A DNA stretch of 64,000 nt, taken from NCBI RefSeq assembly GCF_027409185.1, contig NC_084465.1:27321864-27385863 (forward strand). The letters run 5' to 3'. A program made the translations under genes and the position numbers. Positions within the stretch are counted from its first letter, which is position 1. Each line of letters starts with the position of its first letter. The notes beneath the pieces were generated by a model. It had not been told where the DNA came from. It searched no databases and was given only the letters and a program-made list of their open reading frames with translations. Source of the stretch: Cynocephalus volans. Lineage: Eukaryota > Chordata > Mammalia > Dermoptera > Cynocephalidae. Positions 24,601 through 33,409 of the stretch are shown in pieces.

Positions 24601-27600
24601 AATCCAGGCCTACCATGAACACAGGCAATGCCACAGAACCTAGATTTTATCACAGAAATAATCAGACAAGTGGCAAGGAAACTAGATCTGCCACAGAACA
24701 TAGGCAATGGCGTGGAACCTGGGGCCTGTCACAGCATGCCATGGAATGGGGTGTTCTACACCACCTGGACCATGCCACACAGCACAGGTGAGGCAGTCAG
24801 CTGTGGCCAGGCCCGGCCCTGCCTCTGCTGGTGAGTACTAAGGTGGTAACACTCTCCTGGCCTGGTGGATGATGGATGTGAAGGTGGCGGGTGGCAGCAT
24901 GGGCAGTGAGTGCAGAGAGAACCAGGCAGGGGTCTACCCACTGAGGGCTGGCATGCGGTGGGTGCTCCCCATATCTGTCCCCACCGGTGGCTCTGTCGCT
25001 TTCTTGCAACCCTCCCAAGGTGGCAGCTGTTCCGGTCTCTTTCACTGTGGTGTCCTGACCCTTGTGGATCCCAGCCACCTCGAGGGTGGGGTGGGGAGGT
25101 AATAGAGACATGGTATCTGTGGAGCTCGACCCTGGCTGTTCTTCTGCTCAAGCCAAGCCTTCAGCCAACTGTCCTCTCCACCCCCGTGGACTTAGTACTT
25201 CACTTCCCATCAATCCTCAGACCCAGGATTTGGTGGCAATTCTCTCATCCTCCTGGCTTTGGTAAGGGTCATTGTGGGGATTGGTGAAGGGCCCTTACCT
25301 TCTGCCACATGGACGGGGAAGGGACTGCGGGTGATGGGGGAACCAGCAAAGGCCACATGCACCGTGTGAGGTCCCTCCATCACAGGCCTGTATGTGCAGC
25401 GGAACGTGCTGTCGCCCTTGTCCTCCAGGGCAACCTCCACTGTGTCCCGCCGGCCCTGCGGGTCCACAATCACCACAGCCACATCACCAGTGCCAGCCCC
25501 TGCCATGGACAAAGGCAGTCAGTGCCCACTCTGGACACAAGCAGCTGCCTGGGGCTCCTTCATCCCGAGACCATCCACCCTCTGGCTGGGACCTCTGCCC
25601 CAGCCCCCCCCATCCATAGACCACACATGGAAGAGGCTCCACCAGACATCACCCTGGGGCCCACCCCTACCTGCAGTGTAGATGTCAAAGTAGGTAGGTT
25701 TGTTGGCGACATTGCCCACAGGTTCCAGGCCAGGGCCACGGGCTGACACCTTGTTGGCATCCCCCAGGGCCATGCCCACATTCACTTCAAAGGGGCTGCG
25801 TTCTATGTTCTGGCCAGCAAAGAGCACGGTCACCTGGAGGTCAGGGGTCAAAGGTTAGCTTCTAGGGGAGGGCAGTTCTGTGAATGTGTGGAGGGGCAGA
25901 GAAGAGCCAAGGAAGGGGAGCGGTGGGTGGCTGGTGCACTGGGCAGAGGTAGGGGTGTGGGCCGAGGGAGGAGTCCACTCAGCCAGAGCCTTCGATGTGA
26001 ATGGTGGGGAGGGCAGGAGGCCTACAGGAAGATACCTTGTGCAACCCGGCAACCTTGGGCACATAGGAGACAGCATAGGTGCGGTCCTTGTCATTGTTGG
26101 GAACCACCTTGGCCTATTGGGAAGGACAAAGATTGGAAGCTGCAGCAGTGGTAGCACCTCCTGAGTGCACAGTGCCCAGTGCTCCCCAGCTCCATGTGGC
26201 CCCATGGTGACCCCTTCCCCAGTCCCCACAGCACAGAGGGGCCATTCCTGTCAGCCCCATGGTCTCTGGTTCCAATCCCAAGCTAATCCCTTTGTCCCCA
26301 GCAGCCTCACCATACCTCCTCAGTGTGGCCCTCAGGGTCCTCGATGTAGACCAGCACCTCGCCCACGCCAGCATCCACGGTCTGCACAGTGAAGTGCGCA
26401 GGCTGCAGCACGGTGTTGCCCTGCGGCTCGATGCCTGTGGGCACAAGCAGAGCCCAGGTGACCCAGGGAGACCCTGTGGGTGCCCAGCTGCTGCCCAGGA
26501 GGACTATCAGGGGCTCCACACATACCAGGCCCATAGGCGATGGCCTTCTTGGGGTATAGCTGCTTGGAGCGAACAGGGGCACCAGGTTTGAGCTTGGCCT
26601 TGGGGAACTGGGACAGGTAGGTCATGACAGAATGCTCATCCACATTGGGGTCCACGATCTCCTCAGGGGCAATCACCTGCCACAGAAAGGAAGGATGTTG
26701 CACGGTGCCCTCTTAACCCAGCAGCCCCAGTCCTCACCTGCACCCTGGCCAGGTTTCCCAATAGACCCAACCTCTTCCCTGCCCCTATGTCCCTCCCCAC
26801 CCATTCTGCCCATGTACCTGTGGCACCCCGAGCCAGTCGTCTGCCTGCTGCATGGCCTCTCGGGCATTCTCCACAGGCTGGTTTGGGTCCCAGGCCTCCC
26901 AGTCGGGGCAGAGGCCTAGAGAGATGGTGGAGGGAGATGACAGCTAGGTCAGCCAGAATGCACAGCATTTGCTCATCTGACTTCCTCAGAGGCTGTGGGC
27001 TCACACCCATTCCCACTCAGGTCCCTATGACTCCCTGACTTCATGGCCCATGAGCTGGGATGCCCACATCACTGTTTAGAGGCACAGCAGTCCTTCCTAC
27101 TGCCAACAATGAGGCCTTTCTGCCCCGGCTGATGCAGCCTGGCACAAGCCCTGCCAGCCAGCCTCCTGCCGGCCCAGACCCCAGCACAGGCCCTGAACAC
27201 CAAGCCCCCATGAGGGCAACCTCCCCCCCCATCCCTCCTGCCTCATTCCAGCTGCTTCAGGGGATGTCAGAGCCCCTGTCCCACACATCCCTCTGACCTG
27301 TCCCCTAGAAGGTCTCCTCACAGCTGCCCTGAAAATCTCTAAGCACTTCTCACACCAGCCTTAGGGCATAAGACTCCCTCTCCCTTCCTAACTGCCCACT
27401 TGGGGAAACTGAGGCATGGAAGGGCCTGTTGGGAGAGGATGAGTTCTCCTCTATGCCCAACAAGAACTCAGCCCTCCCAACAGGAAGAATGGCAAGGCAG
27501 CCCCAGATCACTCCTGTGAAAAGGTGCAGAGTTAGGGGGTGCCTGATCAAGGCCAGAGCTGGAGGAGGGGGGCAATGTGCATTGACAGGGAGGGGGCTGG

Positions 27601-30600
27601 CTGCAAAGCTGGAATCCATGACTGGCTGGAACAGCTGAGCTCACTGCTGGCAGCCACACCAACTGTGGGCAATGGATCAGCAGCTGGGAATGCTTCCCAG
27701 GCGGCCATGCCCCCGCCTCCCACCTCCTGCTCCCCGGCTGACCCCAGGGTGGGGGGAGGATCCTCCCTAGGGGCCGTGGCTCCTCAGAGGCAGGGCTGAT
27801 TAACCTAGGGTGGGAGAAGGCCTACGTTCCCAGGAGGTGAGGATCAGAAAGGGAGCTGTGCGTGGGGCGGGGCTCTAGCCTGTGATGCCTCAGTTTCCTC
27901 ATGGGCCCTTATCTGCCCCCACCTGCTCTGGCCAGGGCCTACATGGAGAAGGAGCAGGGCTGGGTCACCTGCCACTGGGCAGTACCACACTGGCCTCTGC
28001 CTATACCATCCCGGTGTCAACCCCCTCTCAAAGCTGTCCCAGGGTCTCACAACAAGAGCCTTCTCTGGGTCCCGCTCGTAGTCTTCTTCCTACAAGCCCC
28101 ACTGCATTTCCTTTGGAAATGGTGCCCATGTGGTAAAGTAGCAAGTTCATGGAGAGCTGGCTGGGTAGCTCAGTTGGTTAGAGCACGGTGTTACAACACC
28201 AAGGTCAAAGGTTCAGATCATACTGGACAGTCGCAAAAAAAAAAAAAAAAAAAAGTTTACGGAAAAGGGAGTCAAAACCCCAGGCTCTAGGTGCAGTTCT
28301 GCCATATATAAACTGTGTGGTTTTGGAAAAGTCACTGGCCCTCCCTGGACCTCGGTGTCCCTGTCTTTAAACTGAGGGTGTTCAATCTTTTCCTGCAGAA
28401 TCTGCCCACCCATCAGCTAGGGCCTGATTCCAGCAGTGATTATTGGCTGGAGGAGAGGCAAATCCTGCAGATGCTCTGGCGCCCCCAGGCCCTGAGGTCT
28501 GGGTCCTGACAACATGAGCCTCAGCACTCCGGGCTCGTCCCCACTGTCCTTCCTGGCTAAGGGCTCCATGTTGTGCCTATTGGTCCACTCACCGGGGGCG
28601 CAATTGTCCACCAGGGCACCCAGAGCTTTGCCATCCTGCCAGTCGCGGTTGAAGTTGGTGATGGGCAGCTGGGGCACCTTGTTCTGGATCCAGCCGAGCA
28701 GCCGCTGCTTGGGCGTCTGTTTACGGGCATCTTCGTCGTCCTCATCCTCCCACATGGGCATGGAGATGGAGTAGTGCAGGATCAGCGTCCAGATCAGGCC
28801 CAGGATCAGCTTCAGGTTCCCATCCACGATGGCTTTGCTATCTGCAGAACGGAGGGAACCAGCAGGCTCAGGAGGGCCCCTCTCCACTACCCAGACCCTC
28901 TGTACCCAGAGAGCCCTCCCTCACTTCCCCAGTTCCCAAGGCAGCTGCCAGAACACTGGGGTCACACCTCCTTCTCTGTCTCCCAAGTTCTCTCCCTCCC
29001 CCAAGGCCCGGCCCAGATGCCGAGTCCTGTGTGTCTGTGTTCTCCCAGCAGGTACCGTCACCGCTGCTGCGGCACTGGAGTCTGCCTCCTATCTAGGCAA
29101 TTTTCTGGTATTTGTCTGGTCCTACTGGATTGGAAGCCTCTTGGGAGCAGACATGATTTTGTTTTATTTTAACAGTCCTATTGAGGTATATTTAATGTAT
29201 AATGAACTGCACATATGATGGGTCTTCAAAAGGCTCATGGAAAGATTTGTATTACATTTTAATTCCATTTTTCCACGAAGTTTTTGAAGTACCTTCCTAT
29301 TAGAAAGTACAATTTGGTAAGCTTTGACAATCTGGATATATCCACAAACCCAGAATAATAAACACACCCACCACTCCTCCCTTTGTAATCCCTCTCTCCT
29401 GCCTGTCCTTTTCCCTCTTCCGAGGCAAGAAATGATGTGCTCTCTGTCACCATAGATTGATTTGCATTTTCTAGAGCTTTATATAAATAGAATCATACAG
29501 TATATGCGCTTTTTTGTCATCTTTTGCTCTAGACACTAGGTTTTGAGGGCCTAGAACTTGGTAGGGTCTCAATAAATACTGATTGAGTGAATGAATATGT
29601 TAAAAACTGAAGTTGTAGAGCAGTAGGACCAAACTGGTTCCACCCACATCTAACCTGAATGCCATTAAGGGCTTTAGGAACAAAAGGATTCTGGGAGGAG
29701 GAAGGGAGCATAGTTAAGGCTTGAAAGTCGTGGTGTCAAATGCTGGGGAAATGTCACCCATGTAGATTCAAGTCTCAGAAGCTGGGACACTCTACCCATC
29801 ACCTCCTTTGAGGAATACTTTGGACCAGAACTGGTCCCCAAGATTTTGGGGGCCTAGACCCTTTAACAGTGAGAGGGAAATTTATGGAAGGAGCTAGAGT
29901 GTAGATCTTTGGAATCCAGCTTATTTGTAAAGGGCCACGCAGGCCTGACATCCATCAGCTTCCCTGAGCAATGCTTTTAGGAGGTTGGGAGGGGCTAGGT
30001 CTTGTTTATTGATGTTGCCCGGGAGATGGAAGAAGGTGGGGCCTGGAAGCTCCCCCTTACACATCTCTTCCTGCCCCCAAGCTTCCCCAGACCCTGGGGG
30101 AGAGCGATAGGAGACCAAGGGCCTGGGGAATCCCTGGCATCCCCCACCCCAGTCCCACCTGCCCCAGGAGAGGGGATCTCAGTCTCCCTCGTCCCTCTGG
30201 CTGGGACTCTGGCCCCTGGGCTCCCTAGCCTGTCACTGATTCATCCTTCTTTCCCCAGCACTCCCCAGCCCGCCCCCTTCCCTGGCTCTGCTGCAGCACA
30301 ATGGTTTGGCAGCATTCGGATTCCATGACACACTCACTCCCTGCCTCCCGGTGCTTTCGCTCTCTCTCACATACAGGCCCAGGACACTTTCACACAGCCC
30401 GGATGCCCCAGTGCCCCCAGCCTCTCACAACCTGACAGCCTCCAGAGCCGGTGCTGACACACCCAGAAGTGCTTTTTGCAAACTGGGGCCAGACCCCTGG
30501 GAGGGTGCCCTGGAAGCTGTGGGGCTGGGAGGGGGTGGGGGTGGTCACTCATACTTGCTGGAGAGAGTGGTTTTTTCCCCAGCAACTGGCCCTGGGCCAG

Positions 30601-33409
30601 ACAGCAAGTGTCCACAGCTTGGGCAGGAGAGGGGCAGTGGGGCCCAGAGTCCCAGTCTTGGAAGCAACAATCTTGCTCTCCAGACCAGCAGATGAGGGAG
30701 CTCAGCTCAACCCAAGATACTTCCCGCGCAGTTCCCCATGGAACCACCAATTCTCCTGCCTGGGATACCCTCAAAGAGGTGGGAGGAGCCAGACAGCTAG
30801 TCCCTGAAGCCACCCCAGGCCTTCAGTGGAGGAGGGGAGGAGAGAGGGCTGGGCCTAGGGAGGTGCTGGGACAGCTGCGGTCCCCTCCAGCCCCTCCCTC
30901 GCTGTTGGCTCCAGGAGAAGGAATAGCAACTGGGGAACAGCTGCGGGACAGAGATGCCTCGTAGGCCTCTTTGTTCGGAGGAGCTGAGAGGGCAGTGGGG
31001 GCTGGGGTGAGGGGGTGGGGGTAAGAAGGCCACGAAGCTCCTTCAGCTGGCTGAGCACCCCTCTTTCAGGTGGACCTCTTAGCTTCCAGCTCCCACCCCA
31101 GACCCTGACTTCCCTTTTCCTACAAAGAGAAGTGGAGGGTCTTTTTGACCCCCCCAGGTGCCCAGATGCTCAGTTTCAGTTCTGCCACAATGCCCAGGAG
31201 GAGGCCCCCTGGACAGCCCCTTCTTACCACTAAATGGGGCAGGGGAGCTGGAGGAAGCAGGACACCCCCTTCATTGCAGGCAGCTCCTTTACATCTCCTC
31301 AGGATCGTGTCTGTGCCCCTCCCCTCTAGCCCCAGCAGTTGAATTGCTGACAGCTTATCTCATCAGCGGAGTAAGCCACTTGGCCCAAATGGGGAACAGC
31401 TCCCCTTCCTCTCAGAGGGAACCCAGGGAGCTTCCCTCCCGCCCCCAAACCAGCTTTGGCTTCTTCCCCCTCTACTCAGAGCCGGCCCCTCCATAGCTGA
31501 GCCAAGGGAGCTGGAGCCAGGCACCGCCATGGGGGAGGGGAGAGGTGCACTTAGGAAGGATGAGGCCTGGAGAGGGGCCCTGGGCGCCCCCGCAGTCGGG
31601 AGGGGAGGGGCAGACAGAGCAGTTTTCAATAATGTCTTGCCGAGGCCTCAGCTCTCCCCTCGAGACCCCACCTGGGAAAGTCAGTCCTGCCTTTCAAATC
31701 CCAGCATGCTGGGGATGACCGCCCAGGGCTGACTCGTCTCTGACCCCCCACCTCCACTCCACCCCCCACTCGTGTAGCCCTCAGCCCCACTACACACCCC
31801 GGGGCCCCCTCCCCCATCCCCTGCCCTCAGACTTGTCCTTCTGGAAAGCTCAGAGACATCTGCTGTGTCACGGAGGCAGGGCTATTTCCAGGCCAGAGCA
31901 GGCGGGTGGGGGGGGCAGTACTGGGGCAGGAGGGGGTAAGGCCTAGGGAGGGGACTGGACAGGGCAAAGGGCCCCAGACTGAGCTCAGCTGCTAATTCAG
32001 GAGGCCTAGAGATGGCCCTGTGGGAGAGTGGGGGCGGACACCCCAGTTATCTGGTGAGGTCTCTGGGACAGCCTTGGTTGGGGGGGTCACCTGGCCCCAT
32101 ATGAAACTCCCCTCCTGGGGCCCTGGGATACACTCTCCAAGGGACCCCTTCCTGTGAATCACAGCAGGGCTCTTAAGAGCTTCCCACCAGGGTAGGGGTC
32201 TTTCCCAGGCCCCCAGATTGCAGGAGTGACTGCTGGGCTGTGAGGGGAGGGGCAGCTTCTTGCCACTCAAAGCCCACCCTTGGCTTCTGGCTCCCAAGCC
32301 TGGAGAGCCTCCCCACCCCCACCCAACATGACACACCTTCCAAATCTGGTTACACTCAATGACTTCCTCCCTTCTACAGCCCGTTCCCCTCCCTCCCCAA
32401 GCCCAGACCGTTAGCCGCAGCCAATCCCAGGCTTAGGGGGTGGGCAGGGGCAGGGCAGGACGTGCAGGAGCCCCCTCCCCGGCAGGCCGCAGCAGGAAGA
32501 GGGCAGGCAAGGGTTAAGGCTCCCTGCGCTCGCTCAGTGCCTTTTTAGGTTTCTGAGGCTGGGCCCTGCCTGCCCTGGCCCCCGGGCCTGAACCCAGCTG
32601 CTGAGCACATGCCCGCGGAGGGCCTCGGAGGAGCTGCCGGGCCCCCAGCTCTCCCTCGGCCTCGGCGCCCGTGGACCCGGGAGGTGGAGGGACCTGTGGA
32701 GGGACTGGGAAGCCATTTGTTTTGTTGGGGGTGAGGGAGACGCCCCCAGGAATCAGTAACGGGCACCGGCAGCCCTGTCCTCTCAAGCACCGCCTAGGGT
32801 CGCCCGACAGAAGGAAGGAGACAGTGAGCGGAGGCGGGTTGGGGGGCGTGTGCGTGGGGAGGCTGCTTAGGGGGTGCCCGCTATCCCCGTGGGGTGTGAA
32901 GGCAGTGCCCGTGTGGTCTCGGTCGGTGGGGGGTGGGGTCAAGGGGTCGCTCTCTGCCCTGTCTGTCCCCCGCGCGCCCAGCCCGCACCTGTGTCCCCGG
33001 CCCCCAGGGGACAGCCCTCCCCCGCGTGCCCGTGCCCTCGTCGCCCGCACTGACCGATGGACACGAGCTTGATGTGCTCGCGCTCCAGGAACTCGAGGGC
33101 CACGGACACGTTCTCCAGCTTCATCTGGCGGAAGTTGGGGCGCGGGTGGAACTTGCGGTACATGCGCTTCTGGCTGAGCACCTCGAGCAGCGCGATGAGG
33201 CGCAGTCCGTCGCTGAGGTCGCGCTGCAGGTCGGTCAGGCGCTTGCCCACGCACTTGAGGTGCTCGTTGCACCAGCGCGTGAACGTGTTCTGCTGGATCT
33301 TCTTCCACGGCGCGTCCTCGGCCAGGTCCTTCTCGGTGGACGGCATCTCGTCCGCCTCGTCGCCCAGGCCGAGGCCGGCGACGTCGGAGTAGCCGCTGTT
33401 GTTCATCAT
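6444..33409 (-). CDS. FLNC: Filamin C, 48 coding exons
   Basis: Filamin C is the muscle-enriched actin cross-linker at Z-discs, myotendinous junctions and intercalated discs, linking actin to sarcomeric and membrane partners. The 48 exons joined here give 8181 nt, 2726 codons plus stop, one residue longer than the human protein (an extra valine near residue 10). Two calponin-homology domains (about 37-264) form the actin-binding domain. Twenty-four immunoglobulin-like repeats follow. Hinge 1 (about 1735-1767) lies before repeat 16, and hinge 2 (about 2595-2630) before repeat 24, the dimerisation domain. Repeat 20 carries the filamin-C-specific insertion (about 2163-2244). Every exon joins in frame. 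All donors are GT except the last intron, which starts with GC. No stop or frameshift was found. It lies between CCDC136 and ATP6V1F on the same strand. The two adjacent ATGs at 33407-33409 and 33404-33406 leave the exact first residue open. Confidence 0.98.
6780..6989 (-). CDS. FLNC: FLNC exon 47, hinge 2
   Basis: Residues 2595-2665. The Ser-rich hinge 2 ([19 protein letters not shown]) and the start of repeat 24. The donor is non-canonical: GCAG|GCAGGC. Confidence 0.94.
7673..7891 (-). CDS. FLNC: FLNC exon 46
   Basis: Residues 2522-2595, repeat 23: [20 protein letters not shown]. Confidence 0.95.
7997..8173 (-). CDS. FLNC: FLNC exon 45
   Basis: Residues 2463-2522, repeat 22-23: [20 protein letters not shown]. 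Confidence 0.95.
8258..8390 (-). CDS. FLNC: FLNC exon 44
   Basis: Residues 2419-2463, repeat 22: [20 protein letters not shown]. Confidence 0.95.
9388..9503 (-). CDS. FLNC: FLNC exon 43
   Basis: Residues 2380-2418, repeat 21-22: [20 protein letters not shown]. Confidence 0.95.
9761..9898 (-). CDS. FLNC: FLNC exon 42
   Basis: Residues 2334-2380, repeat 21: [20 protein letters not shown], a repeat that binds partner peptides in filamins. Confidence 0.95.
9996..10265 (-). CDS. FLNC: FLNC exon 41
   Basis: Residues 2244-2334, rest of repeat 20 and start of repeat 21: [17 protein letters not shown] and [15 protein letters not shown]. Confidence 0.95.
10459..10701 (-). CDS. FLNC: FLNC exon 40, filamin-C-specific insertion
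   Basis: Residues 2163-2244. This exon encodes nearly all of the roughly 80-residue insertion in repeat 20 that filamins A and B lack, which helps target the protein to the Z-disc. It is rich in Arg, Thr and Ser: [20 protein letters not shown] and [13 protein letters not shown]. Confidence 0.95.
10821..10943 (-). CDS. FLNC: FLNC exon 39
   Basis: Residues 2122-2163, start of repeat 20: [20 protein letters not shown], ending LNLKIPG. Confidence 0.95.
11040..11192 (-). CDS. FLNC: FLNC exon 38
   Basis: Residues 2071-2122, repeat 19: [20 protein letters not shown], ending FADKHVPG. Confidence 0.95.
11647..11850 (-). CDS. FLNC: FLNC exon 37
   Basis: Residues 2003-2071, repeat 18-19: [20 protein letters not shown] and [14 protein letters not shown]. 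Confidence 0.95.
11930..12091 (-). CDS. FLNC: FLNC exon 36
   Basis: Residues 1949-2003, repeat 18: [19 protein letters not shown], ending KRLPNRHI. Confidence 0.95.
12410..12545 (+). repeat. MIR in FLNC intron 35
   Basis: 'accaagctgcttagcctctctggg' followed by 'tttcctcatctatcaaaa' matches MIR. Confidence 0.55.
12730..12903 (-). CDS. FLNC: FLNC exon 35
   Basis: Residues 1891-1949, repeat 17: [20 protein letters not shown], ending GSPFTAKIT. Confidence 0.95.
12998..13126 (-). CDS. FLNC: FLNC exon 34
   Basis: Residues 1848-1891, repeat 16-17 junction: [19 protein letters not shown]. Confidence 0.95.
13420..13560 (-). CDS. FLNC: FLNC exon 33
   Basis: Residues 1801-1848, repeat 16: [20 protein letters not shown], ending GNHIPG. 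Confidence 0.95.
13675..13795 (+). repeat. MIR in FLNC intron 32
   Basis: 'tctgagttccagctctgccc', 'gtgtgaccttgggtagctcac' and 'gggccccagttttcatctc' follow the MIR consensus closely. Confidence 0.7.
13868..13967 (-). CDS. FLNC: FLNC exon 32
   Basis: Residues 1768-1801, start of repeat 16: [19 protein letters not shown] and VQKGELTG. Confidence 0.95.
14286..14384 (-). CDS. FLNC: FLNC exon 31, hinge 1, alternatively spliced in the family
   Basis: 99 nt, 33 residues (about 1735-1767) with phase-0 borders, so it can be skipped without a frameshift. The peptide is proline-rich: [15 protein letters not shown] then [15 protein letters not shown]. This is the calpain-sensitive flexible hinge between repeats 15 and 16. 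Human FLNC is known to have isoforms with and without it. Confidence 0.93.
14809..15056 (-). CDS. FLNC: FLNC exon 30
   Basis: Residues 1652-1734, repeat 15: [20 protein letters not shown], ending PNSPFHVL at phase 0. Confidence 0.95.
15145..15168 (-). CDS. FLNC: FLNC exon 29, 24-nt microexon
   Basis: Residues 1644-1652, VSIGGHGLG across its two junctions, near the start of repeat 15. Acceptor TTTTCCAG|TGTCC after a strong pyrimidine tract, donor CTGG|GTGAGT. The phases match on both sides (cumulative 4930 to 4954 nt), so it is needed for the conserved protein. Confidence 0.93.
15342..15531 (-). CDS. FLNC: FLNC exon 28
   Basis: Residues 1581-1644, repeat 14: [20 protein letters not shown], ending DASKCLVT. 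Confidence 0.95.
15606..15762 (-). CDS. FLNC: FLNC exon 27
   Basis: Residues 1528-1580, repeat 13-14 junction: [19 protein letters not shown]. Acceptor TTTAG|CCCC. Confidence 0.95.
16230..16353 (-). CDS. FLNC: FLNC exon 26
   Basis: Residues 1487-1528, repeat 13: [20 protein letters not shown]. Confidence 0.95.
16434..16601 (-). CDS. FLNC: FLNC exon 25
   Basis: Residues 1431-1487, repeat 12-13 junction: [20 protein letters not shown]. Confidence 0.95.
17389..17549 (-). CDS. FLNC: FLNC exon 24
   Basis: Residues 1377-1431, body of repeat 12: [19 protein letters not shown], ending GRPIP. Confidence 0.95.
17842..18004 (-). CDS. FLNC: FLNC exon 23
   Basis: Residues 1323-1377, repeat 11-12 junction: [19 protein letters not shown]. 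Confidence 0.95.
18118..18291 (-). CDS. FLNC: FLNC exon 22
   Basis: Residues 1265-1323, repeat 11: [20 protein letters not shown]. Confidence 0.95.
18881..19478 (-). CDS. FLNC: FLNC exon 21, largest exon
   Basis: Residues 1066-1265 in one 598-nt exon covering all of repeats 9 and 10: [18 protein letters not shown] to [11 protein letters not shown] (isoleucine before the KV here). Other repeats are split over two or three exons. Confidence 0.96.
19868..20130 (-). CDS. FLNC: FLNC exon 20
   Basis: Residues 978-1065, repeat 8: [18 protein letters not shown], ending [11 protein letters not shown]. Confidence 0.95.
20222..20339 (-). CDS. FLNC: FLNC exon 19
   Basis: Residues 939-978, end of repeat 7 and start of repeat 8: [19 protein letters not shown]. 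Confidence 0.95.
20483..20652 (-). CDS. FLNC: FLNC exon 18
   Basis: Residues 882-938, repeat 7: [20 protein letters not shown] and [15 protein letters not shown]. Confidence 0.95.
20740..20830 (-). CDS. FLNC: FLNC exon 17
   Basis: Residues 852-882, repeat 6-7 junction: [20 protein letters not shown]. Confidence 0.95.
21086..21246 (-). CDS. FLNC: FLNC exon 16
   Basis: Residues 798-851, rest of repeat 6: [20 protein letters not shown]. Confidence 0.95.
21345..21468 (-). CDS. FLNC: FLNC exon 15
   Basis: Residues 757-798, start of repeat 6: [20 protein letters not shown]. It begins VSVGEG where human has VNVGEG. Confidence 0.95.
21694..21837 (-). CDS. FLNC: FLNC exon 14
   Basis: Residues 709-756, rest of repeat 5: [20 protein letters not shown], ending VPKSPFR. 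Confidence 0.95.
22469..22582 (-). CDS. FLNC: FLNC exon 13
   Basis: Residues 671-708, start of repeat 5: [17 protein letters not shown]. Phase-0 borders. Confidence 0.95.
22675..22868 (-). CDS. FLNC: FLNC exon 12
   Basis: Residues 606-670, body of repeat 4: [20 protein letters not shown], with PPDCFPDK at the end. Confidence 0.95.
23066..23202 (-). CDS. FLNC: FLNC exon 11
   Basis: Residues 560-606, end of repeat 3 ([12 protein letters not shown]) and start of repeat 4. Confidence 0.95.
23332..23458 (-). CDS. FLNC: FLNC exon 10
   Basis: Residues 518-560, repeat 3: [20 protein letters not shown], ending YAIPR. Confidence 0.95.
23842..23979 (-). CDS. FLNC: FLNC exon 9
   Basis: Residues 472-518, first part of repeat 3: [18 protein letters not shown]. 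Confidence 0.95.
24360..24790. repeat. Degenerate minisatellite in FLNC intron 8
   Basis: At least eight imperfect units of roughly 35-40 nt restate the theme 'tgccacagaacayaggcaat' joined to 'gccatggaacctgggcc'. Clear starts include tgccatggaacacagg, tgccacagaacatggc, tgccgctgaacacacg, tgccacaaaacagg, taccatgaacacagg and tgccacagaacatagg. The units are far from identical, so it is old. It lies wholly inside intron 8 (23980-25298). Confidence 0.75.
25299..25499 (-). CDS. FLNC: FLNC exon 8
   Basis: Residues 405-472, most of repeat 2, ending [13 protein letters not shown]. Confidence 0.95.
25671..25833 (-). CDS. FLNC: FLNC exon 7
   Basis: Residues 351-405. Ends repeat 1 ([14 protein letters not shown]) and starts repeat 2. 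Confidence 0.95.
26036..26113 (-). CDS. FLNC: FLNC exon 6
   Basis: Residues 325-350, 78 nt with phase-0 borders, repeat 1: [19 protein letters not shown]. Confidence 0.95.
26316..26434 (-). CDS. FLNC: FLNC exon 5
   Basis: Residues 285-324, repeat 1: [17 protein letters not shown] and [12 protein letters not shown]. Confidence 0.95.
26526..26676 (-). CDS. FLNC: FLNC exon 4
   Basis: Residues 235-285. End of CH2 ([20 protein letters not shown]) and entry into immunoglobulin-like repeat 1. Confidence 0.95.
26818..26915 (-). CDS. FLNC: FLNC exon 3
   Basis: Residues 202-234, within CH2: [20 protein letters not shown]. Ends at phase 0. Confidence 0.95.
28155..28254 (+). mobile_element. tRNA-Ile-like SINE, full monomer
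   Basis: The A box TAGCTCAGTTGG (28166-28177) and B box GGTTCAGATC (28210-28219) flank 'gtgttacaacaccaagg', which matches isoleucine tRNA in arrangement. A run of 20 A follows at 28235-28254. It lies in FLNC intron 2. Confidence 0.88.
28593..28841 (-). CDS. FLNC: FLNC exon 2
   Basis: Residues 119-202. End of CH1 ([18 protein letters not shown]) and the linker [14 protein letters not shown] into CH2. Follows a 4.2-kb first intron. Confidence 0.95.
29160..29530 (+). mobile_element. L1 3'UTR fragment interrupted by a MITE
   Basis: 'cctattgaggtatatttaat', then after the MITE 'aaagtacaatttggtaagc' and 'atataaatagaatcatacag', follow the order of old L1 3'UTRs. It lies in FLNC intron 1. Confidence 0.65.
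29216..29300. mobile_element. Palindromic mariner-like MITE, copy 1
   Basis: About 80 bp with terminal inverted repeats: 'gggtcttcaaaaggctcatgg' on the left and the complement of 'aagtttttgaagtacct' on the right. It is inserted at TA inside an L1 fragment. The same element is at 47279. Confidence 0.7.
29535..29600 (+). mobile_element. L2 3' end
   Basis: 'cctagaacttggtagggtctcaataaatactgattgagtgaatgaa' type sequence, the characteristic L2 terminus. Confidence 0.55.

Larger units (their letters stand above)
28842..33054 (-). other. FLNC intron 1, candidate regulatory intron
   Basis: A 4.2-kb first intron with no coding exon. About 29160-29530 is L1 and MITE sequence. About 30400-32500 is unique GC-rich sequence with several E-boxes of the CAGCTG type, for example near 30870 and 30938. 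Muscle enhancer activity is possible but cannot be shown from sequence. Confidence 0.4.

Noticed and set aside
32514-33308. Long minus-strand frame of 264 codons overlapping FLNC exon 1
   Set aside because: It is an off-frame reading of the GC-rich exon 1 and the start of intron 1. The true frame of exon 1 is the filamin CH1 domain.
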